A model generated the notes under the pieces. That model searched no databases. It was given only the letters and a program-made list of their open reading frames with translations, and was not told the origin of the DNA. Shown piece after piece: positions 44,901 to 56,475 of a stretch of DNA of 64,000 nt. How positions within the stretch are numbered: position 1 is the first letter of the stretch; each line of letters opens with the position of its first letter. The translations under genes and the position numbers were made by a program. The DNA comes from Rhexocercosporidium sp. MPI-PUGE-AT-0058 (taxonomy: Eukaryota > Ascomycota > Leotiomycetes > Helotiales), in NCBI GenBank assembly GCA_020746875.1, contig JAGTJL010000001.1, forward strand, positions 1,116,001-1,180,000, in the 5' to 3' direction.

Positions 44901-46260
44901 CATCTCGGATGTATGCAAGAGCTTTGTCCTTCTTATCCTCCAAGCTATTCTTCTCCTTTTCGACGTGCTGCACTCGCCCACTTTTCTCAACGCAAACTTC
45001 ATTTAGGGTTTCAACCTCCGTAGCTGATTCTTCAATAGGCGTTTTGTATTTGGAAGTGCCGATAATGTCCTCCAAGTACTCTAAGAGTCCGTCGTCATGC
45101 TCATTTGCTGCCTTAGGTTTCATCTGGGCGATCGATTCGACCTCGCCCTGAAGGATCAAGAAACGTTTGTGGTCTAGGTCCACGCCTCTGTCTCGGAGGA
45201 GTGTAGTCACGACAGTGAAGTTCGATTCTTTGCCATTCATGTAGTATTTGCTGGAGTTGTTCTTGAATGCACGACGGGAAATTACAAGGTCGGAATTTGG
45301 GATGATTGCTGGCGGCCCATTTGGCTAGAGTAATGTTAACGAATTAAAGGATAGAAATTTTAGGAGGCTACTTACTTGATCCATAACTTCTTGAAAGTGC
45401 ACCGCTACTTCACAGTGATCCAGGTTCGGGAATGCAGCAGAATTGTGGATAAGCGCAGAGATCTTTCCCTGTCTCATCTTGCTTGCTCTGAATCCGAATA
45501 CGAAAAGGAGAGAATCAATCACATTAGATTTGCCAGAGCCATTAGGCCCAACGACGGAAGAGAACGAAGCGTGGAAGGGCCCAACTTCTTGACGTCCAGC
45601 GTAACTTTTGAAATTCGTGAGTATCAAGTACGTGATAACGATCCGGGCTTTTGGCCCAGTATCCTCCACGATTGGAGCGGCCATAGACCTTGACTTCAAA
45701 ACGATATCCATGGGCCGTTCCAGAATGGTGTCCATTGCATTGATTGGTTTCACCACAGAGCTCTGGCTGCCAGATGTGCCAGGGCGGTCACTTAGAGTTT
45801 CTGTGATATCTGCAAGCGGCGTCCCGTGAAGTTGAGATGGTTCGGGCGACGCTGAGGCCTCGGGAGTTGGCAATGGCGGCTGCAGCTCAGGTGTTGTAGA
45901 TGTTCGTGAGGCCCTTTCAGGCGCGCTCTTTCGCTTTCGTGGCGACGCTTTCTTCGATGGTGATTCTGGCTCAGGCTGAACTGTCTCTTCTGGGTCAAAG
46001 ATCTCAGATGGTTCAATATTTTCTTTCGCAGCGCCTTTCCTTGCGCGACCTCCGGTACGTGGAGTACTCGCAACAACATTTGTAGTCTTCCGTCTTGCCG
46101 CAGGTGCCTTTCGAGGAGACTTTTTCGGCGCTGGTGTAAAGTCTTCCTCGCTGTCTTCCTCCATCTTTGGTTGTATTTGCTCTTCTTCGTCGTCAGAGTC
46201 CACCACAACTTTCCTGCGTGCCGCAACCCTCCTCGAAGGTCGGACAGGCGATTCAGACAT
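41923..46260 (-). CDS. smc4: condensin subunit SMC4
   Basis: ATPase of condensin that compacts mitotic chromosomes with SMC2. Exons 46260-45376, 45324-42148 and 42099-41923 (introns 51 and 48 bases, phase 0) give 1412 residues. The first ~200 residues are a basic, Ser/Pro-rich SMC4-specific extension (SPRKAPAARRKTT and similar). The head follows: YLILTNFKSYAGRQEVGPFH, Walker A GPNGSGKSNVIDSLLFVFGF, then FLILQGEVESIAQMKPK. Long coiled coils flank a hinge (DGFHGRLGNLGTIDQKYDVA). The C-terminal head has the ABC signature NLSGGEKTLSSLALVFALH and Walker B LYVMDEIDAALDFRN. MKPKA and GLLEYLEDIIGT are SMC4-typical. An in-frame Met at 46482 would add 74 residues; I prefer MSESPVRPSRR at 46260. Confidence 0.96.
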
Positions 46261-46653
46261 CCTGGATGTGATGCGCTGGGATTCGCGGATAATTTCGTTC
46301 TGGCGTTCTCTACAAAAGGGTAGGTCGCGTCTGATCTGGTCTTGTGATACTCGTGGCGGAATGAGTGTAAGTTGAGACTCAAAAGACGTAGTCAGGAGAT
46401 TCGGAATCGTCGGACTAACGCGTCGTGGAGTCGTTGTATGAATTTGCCGTGGGTTGCGAAGGTTGAGGGGTGAGTTTGGCAAAGTAAACAGAGCGTTGAG
46501 TTGTAAACAAAAGGGGCGCTAAGATAAGGAGCGATAAGCCTAGGCGCATCCACATTTCTTGAGGGCGATTGTCAACACCCAAACTCTGTCCATACCAGCT
46601 AAACAGCCCGCATCGCATCGCATCGCATCGCATCGACAAAATTCCAGGTATCA
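46261..46653. promoter_or_regulatory. shared divergent promoter, smc4 / ELYS-like gene
   Basis: Under 400 bases between the two starts. It contains a CATCG tandem repeat at 46611-46635 next to the ELYS-like start. Confidence 0.5.
46611..46635. repeat. (CATCG)5 minisatellite
   Basis: Five perfect CATCG copies, read directly. Confidence 0.9.
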
Positions 46654-47697
46654 ATGATGTTCAACTTCCAGAGCTTCGCAGAGGTATTCGCCTTCGACCC
46701 AGAATGCTCCTATGATGAAAATACGGTGTCGTCAATTGAGGGAAACCGGAAGGATTTGGAAGGACTCTTCATTGACCGCGTTATGAAGGCGACGGGCATC
46801 ATGAGACGTAAGGAATTCTCCAGGCAATTTGTTGTCAATTTGGCTGACAAAATATCTATAAGCTTCTAAATTCTATCCTCCGAAGTCGAACAATGCTCTG
46901 AGAACCCTTCATAAGGCGATCATCGAAAGCTCTGGAGCCGACCACACTAAAATCTCCGTTCTCTACTACCTACTACTCACGTTCGACTTCCCTACAAGCA
47001 AGAGGGATTATTCGTTGGCGTTAGAGCAGAGCACTTTCTTGCCTCAGAAGTATCAGATATATATGAAGGGACTGTGGCACATGGACCGAAAGGAGTTCGA
47101 AGTGGGTTTTTCTCTGGCGAGGGCTAGGCAAAGGTTAACAGTAAATAGTCGGCAGTGCAATACCTTACACATCCATCTCTGATCCCCACGTTCGCGGACG
47201 AGATCCTGGAAGTTCTGGTGAGAAAATCTAAGGAGGATCTTACTCTCGCGTTGGCCTATTATCATACTGCCCAGCCAACGTTGACTGGTCGGTCTGCAAT
47301 CGAGTGTCTTTTTTCGGCGATTGCGAGGACGAGTGTAACAGAAGCCTTCTATTTCGCCCGTGGACAGCCACAATATGCGCAGCGACACATGTTTGAGATG
47401 CTGATATCAGTGGTGCTCAATAATTCCCCAAAAGAGACAATAGGCGACCGCAGTCTTGAACTTGTCAACTTGCCCCTGTCTTTGGAGGAAGATGGATGGC
47501 TCGAGGAGTATGTATTACATGGAGATGGTCGGAATCTCAAGAGGGGTAGGGATACCCTTATGATGAGAAAGATCGGAACGGGTAATTTCACTGATTCGCT
47601 CTCTATGAGAGGCATCAACAATCGTCCAATAGATCACTTGGACTGGAGTAATTTATCGGAGGGAATCAAACATGGACTGGGACCTCGACTAGATTGA
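46654..47697 (+). CDS. ELYS-like nucleoporin domain protein
   Basis: Three exons, 46654-46807, 46863-47105 and 47156-47697; introns of 55 (GTAAGG...GGCTGAC...TAAG) and 50 bases (GTTTTT...GGCAG). The product has 312 residues. Segments such as KFYPPKSNNALRTLHKAI, GLWHMDRKEFEV, QYLTHPSLIPTFADEILEVL and FYFARGQP are typical of the ELYS-like alpha-solenoid domain, which in yeasts (Ely5) and animals (ELYS) places proteins at the nuclear pore. The C-terminus is unstructured and lacks an AT hook. The second donor (G|GTTTTT) is weak but is the only one that keeps phase with the conserved EYLTHPSL-type block. It starts from the same short promoter as smc4. Confidence 0.82.
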
Positions 47698-48061
47698 TGA
47701 ACACTTCGATTCGGTTTCAATTTTGATGGGTTGGGCATAGCGACGGCGCCTAGGCTCGGACTTGGCTTGCAATACTGGTGTTCACCTGGAGATTGGTGGG
47801 TGCTCTTACATGATGAAACTGAATGTACAAACAAGGTTTATTATTCCTATCCTCTTATCTCTGTTATCGTACGTCCTCTTTTGCTCAATGCCTGACTTGC
47901 TCCAATGCTCTCTGTATGATTTCTACTAGTGTAGAATGAATTGCCACCCATTTGTGTAACGTTGAAGCTCTCGTCCGCGCAAGAGGTGTTTGAAAATCTT
48001 TTTTCGAGAGGTCACAATTCCATTCGCCATACGGATATTTTCCTGGCGACTGCCAAGTGGC
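47698..48061. other. convergent 3' spacer
   Basis: About 360 bases; presumed 3' UTRs of two convergent genes, no coding sequence seen. Confidence 0.5.
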
Positions 48062-49170
48062 TCACGTACTCTTCGACTTTAGTCTGGAACTGGGCAGCAC
48101 TCGAATCTTATTCGACAGACGAATGTTCAAGACGCACCAAACTATCAATGCCAGCACTGTCAGAGAGCCAATCACTATAGCCACATACTCGTACCAGTGA
48201 ATTGGCGCCTTTGGACGTACTCTCTGGACAGTACCAGTATCTGATCATGAAATTAGCATGTGCTTTTAAATGTTTTAATGTTTATGCATTGGAACCGAGG
48301 ATGAAGGTTAAGTTCCGAATTTTCACACCACGGAGTCTTTCATAGGCAAGATTTAACATACGAGTTGCTGTTGGAGGCACGTCATCGTCCCAATCCTCGC
48401 TGGTTGTGACATCGACGGGAGCACCGCACAAGTCCGTGAACCACCCGTTAATTGTCTTATTAGATGCCTCATCACACTTGAGGGCACAACCAAAGGTGTT
48501 TTGCTTTTGACACAAACAACTGCGGCCTTGCGTTATGCAGCCGTAGATCATGTACTGGTCTGGCAGGCAGCTCTTAATGCAGCTTGGAAGCCCGGAGTAG
48601 TCAACCTTTAGGGCATCGGGACAAGCTTCTGTGAACCACTGGATCGTTGAAGAATCAGCGAGAGTCAATATTCTTGAGTCATACAAGAGTTGTACTTACG
48701 TCTTCAAAGTTATACCAGTCACCCCAGTCACAGAGCAGCCATCCGCACCTCATGGGGAACTTCAGTTTACAAAAGCAATCCTTCTCAATGCATTCTTTGC
48801 TGTCGGGTGTATCTCCGGCCGAGGGGCAGGTCACAGGCTCGCAGAGACCTTCGAAATCAGTCTTTTCGCAGTACTGGCTTCAATTAGCATTGTCTACTTC
48901 TGATCACGCCAGAAAATTCTGGTCACGGTATTTCGTTTTTCCTTGCAGAAAAGGAGAGAGACGAGACGTCAAGACATGAGTTCTCGAACGGGCAAAAGTT
49001 CTTACACTTGCTGCACAGGAAGGCATAGTGCTGAAGTCAATGACCGCGGGCGAGGCTCGTTGGTTGATGTTTTGTGTTTCTAAAGGCGATTCTAGGACGT
49101 TGTCATACGTTGCAGAAATAGTCCAGACAATTGCCACAAGAGCATAGAGCTTGCTAATAATCATGTTCAC
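48062..49170 (-). CDS. CFEM-type membrane protein with two 8-Cys units
   Basis: Four exons, 49170-49006, 48873-48700, 48638-48329 and 48240-48062 (introns 132, 61 and 88 bases, all in phase) give 275 residues. Residues 1-21 are a signal peptide (MIISKLYALVAIVWTISA). Unit 1 spans MPSCAASYCEK, CEPVTC, ECIEKDCFCK, MRCGWLLC and ends DWFTEACPD. Unit 2 is a clear CFEM domain: LPSCIKSCLPDQYMIYGC, SCLCQ, FGCALKC and ends GWFTDLCG. The last exon supplies a transmembrane helix (EYVAIVIGSLTVLALIVWC) and a short basic tail. CFEM proteins sit at the cell surface and can take up haem, act in adhesion or serve as receptors or effectors. The membrane exon would be lost if the frame were read on to a stop at 48282 without splicing. 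Function is not known. Confidence 0.82.
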
Positions 49171-50409
49171 TTCAATTATGTTTTTTTCGGATTTGCTGCA
49201 GGATTTCCTGAGAGTTGCGTGTTTATCTCGCGTCGTGTAGCCTTTGAAAAATTACAAGTCCTTGTCATATATCGCTGCTATCGTACTTTCCTCGCTCATT
49301 TTGCTCTATTGGCTAAGATCTCTTTGCACCATTTGCTGCCAATGAACGCGGACTTGCAGCCACCCATGAGCAGACAAATGCTATCGCTCGAAAAGAAGAC
49401 CTCAAGTCTGCCAGTTGTCCCAGGGTTTCTGAGACATGCAGCACACGGCCTATCAGCCCTGCAAACGCACTGCATCGACTGGGCCGTCCTAATCTGTGTT
49501 TTCGTACCGTGTTAGAGGCGTGCAAGGAGGCATGTGAGTGGATGACCGGTCTACAAAAAGGTAGCTGCTGATCAGCCGCTCCATGCGGTGTTGACCACTT
49601 AAGAACAGTTGTTTATCTCCCTTCATAGGGCAAATTTCCCATAGGTTTTTTTTTCCTAGTCTTCCACAGGACTCTGTCGGAGCTTCATCCGTATCGCTTG
49701 GAAAATATCTGCTTATTAGTCTCACCTTAGTACCCGTTGAGGCTTTGCTCTGGGGTAATTGTCTTACTCGGGCGCAACAATAATACTCTACGCCGCATGA
49801 ACTAGACGTGTCCGGCACTTCAAACTTATAGGCAGGCCGTGCATGGCACAATATTATTCTCTCATCCCTTATATTCGGCCGCGATAAGACATGTTGTCTG
49901 CTTTGAGAGGCGCCTTGCAATGCATGCCTGCTTTTCAGCTTCTCTCTACTCATTTTGCAACAACCTCAACTCCCAAACATAGCTAATCAAGAGGGCAGGA
50001 TCGATGTAGAAGCACACATCTAAAATTGCCAAGGCACAGCTTATGTATCCACAAAGCATGTAGTTTCATTTTGCTCTTTTGATTTGCGAACAGCCCGAGT
50101 GCGTTGTTCACCGAGTGGTAGATCGGCGATCGTTGAAGCCATTCCTACCTCAAGGCTTATACTCGATTCCGATACAGAGCTGTGAGAGGAACTCGATTGC
50201 ATCAAGGCTCTAATCTTAGAAATTGTACCCCGGTGTCGTGATGAATACAAGGCTCGCCACATCATCTTTCAGATGTTGTCATCGGTCGTGCCAGGCATAA
50301 TCTACTTTTGGCTCTCCTGGTACTTCTTAGACTCCGAGATCTGTATGATTTTCACTTTTAGCCTTGATATTGCACAAGACCTCTGCAAATAATCCTCCAC
50401 GTTAAAATA
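49171..50409. other. intergenic with weak coding traces
   Basis: Minus-strand frames at 49489-49953 and 50041-50265 are open but unrecognised. On the same strand at about 49474-49300 a Cys-rich reading (MQCVCRADRPCAACLRNPG) recalls a Cys-x-R-x-DxPC-x2-CL pattern of fungal Zn-finger-like proteins, but it has no joining exons I can support. I leave this as spacer. Confidence 0.35.
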
Positions 50410-52954
50410 ATGAGTCGGAGTAGTGTAGAACGTTGGGGTACGATGGTTACGCATACCGTTGGCAAGAGTCAGTACCTTCAAGTGTTCTTAAATAGTTGGT
50501 TAACGTAAAGCCGAAGGTCTCTACCTCACCAACTGGAATAGCTCTAGATCCCAACGCTTGTCACAATCTGCATCGGTCATAATCAGACTCCTCCTAGCAC
50601 TGGTAGTTCTGGGCTCATTCACGAATGTTTCGGCCATTGACTCAAGAATATGCTGTTTGAAAGCTGCTCGAGCAGCATACACCAAGGACTCCAAGCTCCT
50701 CCCTTGGGAATCCTGTGCTTTTGGAGCAAGTTATACCGAGGGGACTTACAAACGAGGGGAAGTCCCCGAAGTCACAACGACCGTGGCTTTCTGTAGGGAG
50801 CATTGCCCGGGCGTTCGCCTTAGCAGCCTCGAAGAGTGGCTACTCCTACTAACTTCCTGGGTCCTACCCGCCATCGCTCTTCTTATCATCTGTTCCACAG
50901 GAGAGTCGAAAGAAAAGAAAGATAAGATAGTGGCCACACCGGCAAGAGACAAGCCTGGTCCACTATTCAAGCTGTCCATAGTCATCAATTATACGACCAA
51001 CATGATCTACCGACTCGTGCCGAACTTCATCATCGAACTTGCCGCCATCCTGGGAGACCCAGCCAGTGCCATTCGGGGAGCCTTTTCGGAGATTGCTCTG
51101 GACGTCAGAGTCGTGTATAGTCTTTATCAGCAGGAAGGATTCGACATGATGATGAGGGCTCTCGCCATGGTAGCAGGACAGACGAAGTTCGATGAAGGTG
51201 TCAAGATTGCGCTCGTCAACACCCTCATTGCCAAAGGCCTCTTGGTCGCCACAGAGGCTTCACAAGGGGATGGCAAGATATCAACCCTTAGAGCCTGTCT
51301 ATCCCGCTTAGAGGAAATGCCTGGAAGTTTACTGCAGCAGGATCCCGATAAAACTGTCAGGTTCAAGAGCCGCAAGGGTTCTCCGACACTCGAAGGCAAT
51401 GACGTGGGCAGATATGAGGCCGCACAGGCAGTAAGACGGGCCTTAGTCTGTTCCGAGGAGAACAGGAAGACAGCTTTGACGGAGAGCTTTCGAACTCTTC
51501 TAAAGGTACTGTGTCAACATCCGGTTGAAGTGGGTCAACCGAAAGACAAGGAGCCCATGTTTAAACCAGAACAATATCCGAACCTGGATGATCCAGAGAA
51601 GGGGCGGGGATCATCCAAAGTCACAATCACCGCACTTGACATTCGGCTTCATCAAGATCTCCAAAAGGTCTTGGAGTCTATTCTTGAACCTGAAATGGAA
51701 ATGGGGGAGTCTAATTCCCAAGCTATACGGCCAGTCTATGACCATAGACCTCAAAGTGAGATTATAGCTACCGAGAAAGGGATGATCGGAGTCGCCACCA
51801 GAGAAGTCGACTCGGAAGAATCTAATGGCAATGATCCCACCCCTTTCGAAGGTAGTGAGTGGGCCAAAGGGCTCAAGGTCGGCATCAAGATGAGTATCAA
51901 AGGCCGAGTTGACTTCATGAAAGCTCTCGTAGTCCCCGTTATTCTGAGCTTGGTGGCTACTGCTGGTTCATTCTACAACGCATACACGGAACTCGGCGAC
52001 AATGGAACAGCTCACTCCTTAGCATACGGTGTCTGGTACTCCTGGATCATCATCTTGGCCGTAGCCAGTAATTGCTACATTGCTACTGCCAATCCGGGGC
52101 TTCCGAGAATGGCTCTGAATCAACAAGTCGTCCTCTCCGAGATCACCGTCCCGCTTCGCGAACGAGCGCATAATACTAGGAAGTGGTCTCAATGGCTAAT
52201 CGATATTGGTTGCACCAAAGTAGGGGAGGCAGGAGAACAGAGAGCGGAGGACTGGAATCCGAGCAACACACATGGAATAGAAGAGGATTCTCAACAGCCA
52301 ATATCAAAATATCGCCGCTTCTTTTCCCGTTTCAAGAAACTCAAGCTTTTAGTCCCTGCCCGCATCAGGAAATTCCTCGGTTCCTCCTCTCTCCTGGAGC
52401 GTACAGTCACAACCCTAGACTTCGGCTTGCATCTTCTCTTCAAACAATTCCTAGGTTGGATCTGTGTCGGCTTCACCTGCTGCTGCGCAGCGATAATCTC
52501 GTACACCACACCAACAGTCGGTCTTGGGTGCCGCTCTTTTAATCATATGCTGTATGGAGTCTGCACGCTCGCCATCGCAGCCATCGCAGTATATCGAGAA
52601 TTCCTCAATCCTCAAAATCACTGGACGTCGTTCGTATTCGCTCGCGCCATCTACATGTTCGGGATCTGTCTGAACGTCTTCATCCTCCTCGGCGGCACAC
52701 TGTTCCATCTCATTGGTCTCTACCGAACTTGTCTGTGCTCGGTCTTGGGTGCCAAGGCAGACTTCTTGCTGCAGATGAGTGTGAATACGGCTTTGGCGGT
52801 GGGCAATGCGAAGAAGTATTGGCTGCCGATTGGATATGTTGATTTTGGGTTTGTGTGGATTATTTGCTGTGTTGCGGTTGCTTGTAGGGGGTATATTCAT
52901 TACCATATCAAGATGTTCGAGAGGCGTTTGGATGATGAGATTCAAGATGACTGA
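50410..52954 (+). CDS. large multi-pass membrane protein of unknown function
   Basis: The long frame has no ATG near its 5' end. I join a 95-base exon (50410-50504, MSRSSVERWGTMVTH...) through a 43-base intron (GTAAAG...GCTCTAG, phase 2) to 50548-52954, giving 833 residues. The first hydrophobic stretch (VIIRLLLALVVLGSFTNVSA) is a signal peptide or anchor, followed by a Cys-bearing outer part (RICCLKAARAAYTKDSKLLP, CREHCPGV). Further membrane segments are LLLLTSWVLPAIALLIIC, FMKALVVPVILSLVATAG, WIIILAVASNCYIATA, FLGWICVGFTCCCAAIISY, YMFGICLNVFILLGGTLF and FGFVWIICCVAVACRGYI. A ~330-residue soluble part lies between the second and third. I do not recognise the family beyond fungal proteins of unknown role. 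The short intron is the weak point of the start. Confidence 0.72.
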
Positions 52955-53746
52955 CTGAATGGAGCGAAGGAGGGAGAGGATGCTAGTGGTTTCTGTATTC
53001 GGGGTTTCGTGTCTCTGGAAATTCACGACTGGTAATGCCCGAGGAGATGATACTTTTCATTTCCATCGTCAATGGTTTTGAGGAAGTACCAATAGGCAAT
53101 AAGTGAGCAGCGAATAGGCAAACTTACTATAGCTATTTACATGGAAGAACACAAACTTTAAACCAACCACATAGTTGATCAAAAGGTCCAGAGCAAAATA
53201 ACTCGTTTTGGTCCGACTGCGAGAGTTCTAAGGAAACATAATTTGATCAGTTTACAATTCCACATAAGCAAAGAATATCGTCAAGCTTAATGACTTCTTA
53301 AATTAATCACGATTCGTTGTTACACGCCGTTCTCATAGTCAAATTTGTAGCTAGGGCATTGGGATCATTGTGGACAGCGAGGGTCGCAAGGATTGTCCAA
53401 GTTATTATGGCATTGAAAACAGTTTTGACTTTGAAAGGGGTTCAGGAGATCCACGCTATTTGAGTCATTGAATATAACTTACTCCAGGAGAGGTAGCTTT
53501 GGAGGAATTCTGATATCAAAAACATAGCCAGATAACTGGGTTTAAAAAGAATATTCTCGAACATCGAGTGGTATCAAAGTGCTGAAATAACAAAAATTCC
53601 ACCTCCGCGGTTCTGTCTAAGACGCCAAGTGAGAGTGTAACTCCCGCTACAATGTCTCATATTCATCCCTCATCAACTTCCCAACCCTACTATCGTCCAA
53701 CGGAAAGATGCCTGCATCCTTTTATTGTTCGAAGTTCCTCCCTCCA
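52955..53746. other. convergent AT-rich spacer
   Basis: About 0.8 kb with many stops in all frames; nothing seen. Confidence 0.55.
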
Positions 53747-54427
53747 CTATACCCTATACGACGGCGGTGGGGATTGACTCGAGGATCGGACACTTGCTGT
53801 ATGTCTTGTAGGTCCAAATCTCACATGCGGCGATTCCGCTCTCCTATCCTGCCGTCCCCTCGATGGCTCCAGCCGCTGTGTACCCCCCGTCCTAGACTGT
53901 TCCCAGTGCGCTGGCCAGCCTGTAGGCGGGAAACTTGGGTCTTGTTGCTGTGGCGGCCTCGCAGGCTCATCGGTCCACCCATACTTGATATCTGGCGGGT
54001 ATTGTGTTTGCGGCTGAGGTTGAGGCTGTGACTGAGGTTGGAGTTGAGGCTGTGGTCTCTGCTGAGGTTGGAGCGGCGCATTCGGTCGCTGCAGAGGTTG
54101 AGGGTACGTATTTGGTCGCTGTAGAGGTTTCTGCATCGACACAGGAGCAATGTTGTATTGTGGGGGTGGTCCTACTGGCATCGGAGGTCTCGGACTCTCT
54201 TTCCTGCGTCTCCCATCTGTTGAATGCCTTCTGCGGCTATGCGACCTTCGTCGTCGGTGCTGCGAATGTGAATGGCGACCTCGTCCATCTGATGGGAAAA
54301 TGCGGTATTGTTGTTCCTCAAGAGCCGCGGCCTCTTCTGCTATGCGCTGCTTCTCCTTCTTGTTCTGAGCGTGCTTGTGGATAATGTAGCCTGCTGCCAC
54401 CAATTCGAGTCCCCCAAGAATGACCAT
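53747..54427 (-). CDS. small Q/P-rich protein with N-terminal hydrophobic helix
   Basis: A single-exon protein of 226 residues from the Met at 54427; the frame is open upstream to a Met at 54529, but MVILGGLELVAAGYIIHKHA looks like the natural start. That segment is a short hydrophobic helix followed by a charged helix (NKKEKQRIAEEAAALEEQQ). After this come an Arg/His/Ser-rich stretch (about 60-85) and a Gln/Pro-rich repeat region (LQRPN..PQPLQRPN, QPQLQPQSQPQPQPQ). The tail is Arg/Ser-rich. The head resembles a group of fungal proteins of unknown function; no enzyme motif is present. Confidence 0.6.
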   Translation of the reverse strand: MVILGGLELVAAGYIIHKHAQNKKEKQRIAEEAAALEEQQYRIFPSDGRGRHSHSQHRRRRSHSRRRHSTDGRRRKESPRPPMPVGPPPQYNIAPVSMQKPLQRPNTYPQPLQRPNAPLQPQQRPQPQLQPQSQPQPQPQTQYPPDIKYGWTDEPARPPQQQDPSFPPTGWPAHWEQSRTGGTQRLEPSRGRQDRRAESPHVRFGPTRHTASVRSSSQSPPPSYRV

Positions 54428-55194
54428 TTTGTTGAAGCCTTTCGTATGTTTGGATGTTTTTGTAGTGAATATTGGATTTCGTGTTGTTTCTTGACACTTG
54501 TAGACGTTTTCCAGGTGAATAGGCAGCAAGAATACTAAATGTTAGAAGATGTGGGAGTGTTGTTGATTATGTACGGGATATAAGGCTGAGCACAGCAGCT
54601 TGGAGGGGCAAATGGTCAAAAATAGAAGCATGACCAACGGATTGGCCGGCGACTCCGACCACGTGAGAGAAGCGCTCTTGGTTTGTCAAGGATCTGCAAC
54701 CAATCAAGGCCTCAACTTGAGGTGCCGCAGCATACTGCCAAGGTGAATGAAGATCATGAGATTTGGGAAGCCGTCATACCGAGACTTCGTGCTATGTGCT
54801 GGTTTGGATTGAGCATTTTATATCACGAAGATGAGTTGAAGTTAAAGTTGAAAGGACAAGATGGTGGATGGAATGGTGGAGACGAGTAAAGATATGACGT
54901 TTGATGGACTGCCCAGGGGCTTAACCCAAGAACTGGCAGGCGGTGAGATGAAGTTTAATTTGACTTCTTGCCACTCTAAGCGAGCACATCATTTCTTGGT
55001 GCAGCCGCAATCGCAGCTCAAGCAAACACAATTTCTGGACCGCCTTTTGTTTACATGTCGAATTTGGAACCCTCATCTTCTCCCAACATTCACATGCAGC
55101 GCCGACAGTAGCCATACATATCTCCTCAATCATTACACGATCTAAATATATTTGAGGAGGCAATATCTGAACCTGAGAAGAGGGGTAGTTCAAG
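54428..55194. promoter_or_regulatory. divergent promoter region
   Basis: Lies between the starts of the Q/P-rich protein (-) and the carrier (+). Open frames in it are short and unconvincing. Confidence 0.4.
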
Positions 55195-56356
55195 ATGGCA
55201 GACGCAGCTGCTGAGATGGAGGAAGGTGGAATGCTGAGAACCATGAAGGATCTGTTCGCTGGTGCAGCGGGTGGAATAGCCCAGGTGCTTCTGGGTGAGT
55301 CGATTGTTCCTGCATGAAGAATTTGGCCTGTTGCCCAATGGTTCCTCCCCAATTCCTATCTATATTCAGCATCACGTGTGATCAATAGTGGGGGAAGAAT
55401 CTGATATTAGCTTGCTCTTCATATATTTCTTACCTGGATACATGTCCTGATTATGAGTTCAGGAAATTTTGAGCACTTTCTCAATTTCCCCTTATTGTCC
55501 AAGTTTTGACCCGGTTTTGAATATCCCAACTGACGCCCTCTCAGGACAACCTTTTGATATCGTGAAAGTCCGTCTCCAAACAACAACCCAATACCCCAAC
55601 GCTCTCGTAGCTGCCAAAACCATCTACGCCCAAGAAGGAGCTCTCGCCTTCTACAAAGGCACCCTAACACCCCTTATCGGAATTGGAGCCTGTGTCTCCG
55701 TCCAATTCGGGGCCTTCCACGAAGCTCGGCGCCGCATCGAAGCCTACAATACTAGCAAGAACCCACTCTCCCCAGGTCTCTCCTACGGACAGTACTACTG
55801 CGCTGGTGCCTTTGCTGGTGTAGCCAACTCGGTCATCTCAGGTCCGATCGAACATGTGAGAATCAGGTTGCAAACCCAACCACACGGAGCAGCCAGGTTA
55901 TATAATGGCCCACTAGACTGTGTACGCAAGCTTTCAGCGCACGAAGGTGTTTTAAAGGGCCTCTACCGCGGTGAAGCCGTAACCGTGCTTCGAGAAGCTC
56001 AGGCATACGGAGTATGGTTCCTGGCTTTCGAGTACATGATGAACGCCGATGCTCTCCGCAACAAGATCGACCGCAAGGAGATTCCCAGTTACAAAATCGC
56101 CTTCTACGGCGGATTGGCGGGTGAGGCGTTGTGGCTGGCGAGTTATCCGTTTGACGTCGTCAAGAGCAAGATGCAGAGCGATGGGTTTGGGGAAAAGCAA
56201 AAATTCAAGGGTATGAATGATTGCTTTAGGCAGACTTTCAGGGCGGAAGGCTTGAGAGGGTTCTGGAAGGGTATTGCACCCACGCTGTTGAGGGCTATGC
56301 CTGTTAGTGCTGGTACGTTTGCGGTGGTGGAGATGACTATGAGAGCCATCAGTTAG
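55195..56356 (+). CDS. mitochondrial carrier, Ymc1/Ymc2-like
   Basis: An inner-membrane solute carrier of the SLC25 family. Exon 1 is 55195-55294 (MADAAAEMEEGGMLRTMKDL, then FAGAAGGIAQVLL) and exon 2 is 55545-56356; the 250-base intron (GTGAGT...CAACTGAC...CTCTCAG, phase 1) is the longest well-supported intron in the window. Total 303 residues. The three tandem carrier repeats carry the signatures QPFDIVKVRLQ, GPIEHVRIRLQ and YPFDVVKSKMQ. YKGTLTPLIGIGACVSVQFG is characteristic of the yeast Ymc1/Ymc2 group, implicated in amino-acid or organic-acid exchange; a carnitine/acylcarnitine-type carrier is the nearest alternative. Exact substrate is not shown by sequence. Confidence 0.9.
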
Positions 56357-56475
56357 ACGAATAAAAAGAATGAAGTTGCTTAGAGAATGGCTTCACGAGT
56401 TAAGTCGCGCCCACGTTGCGAAAATACATCATTTATATCTCTCTAGTGCTGCTCCAAGCATCAGCAACACGTCGC

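Noticed and set aside
42266..45151. Many plus-strand frames of 70-230 codons opposite SMC4
   Set aside because: Shadows of the biased coiled-coil coding sequence on the other strand.
49489..50265. Minus-strand frames of 154 and 74 codons considered as a two-exon gene
   Set aside because: Stops and no usable splice pair between them; no recognisable family.
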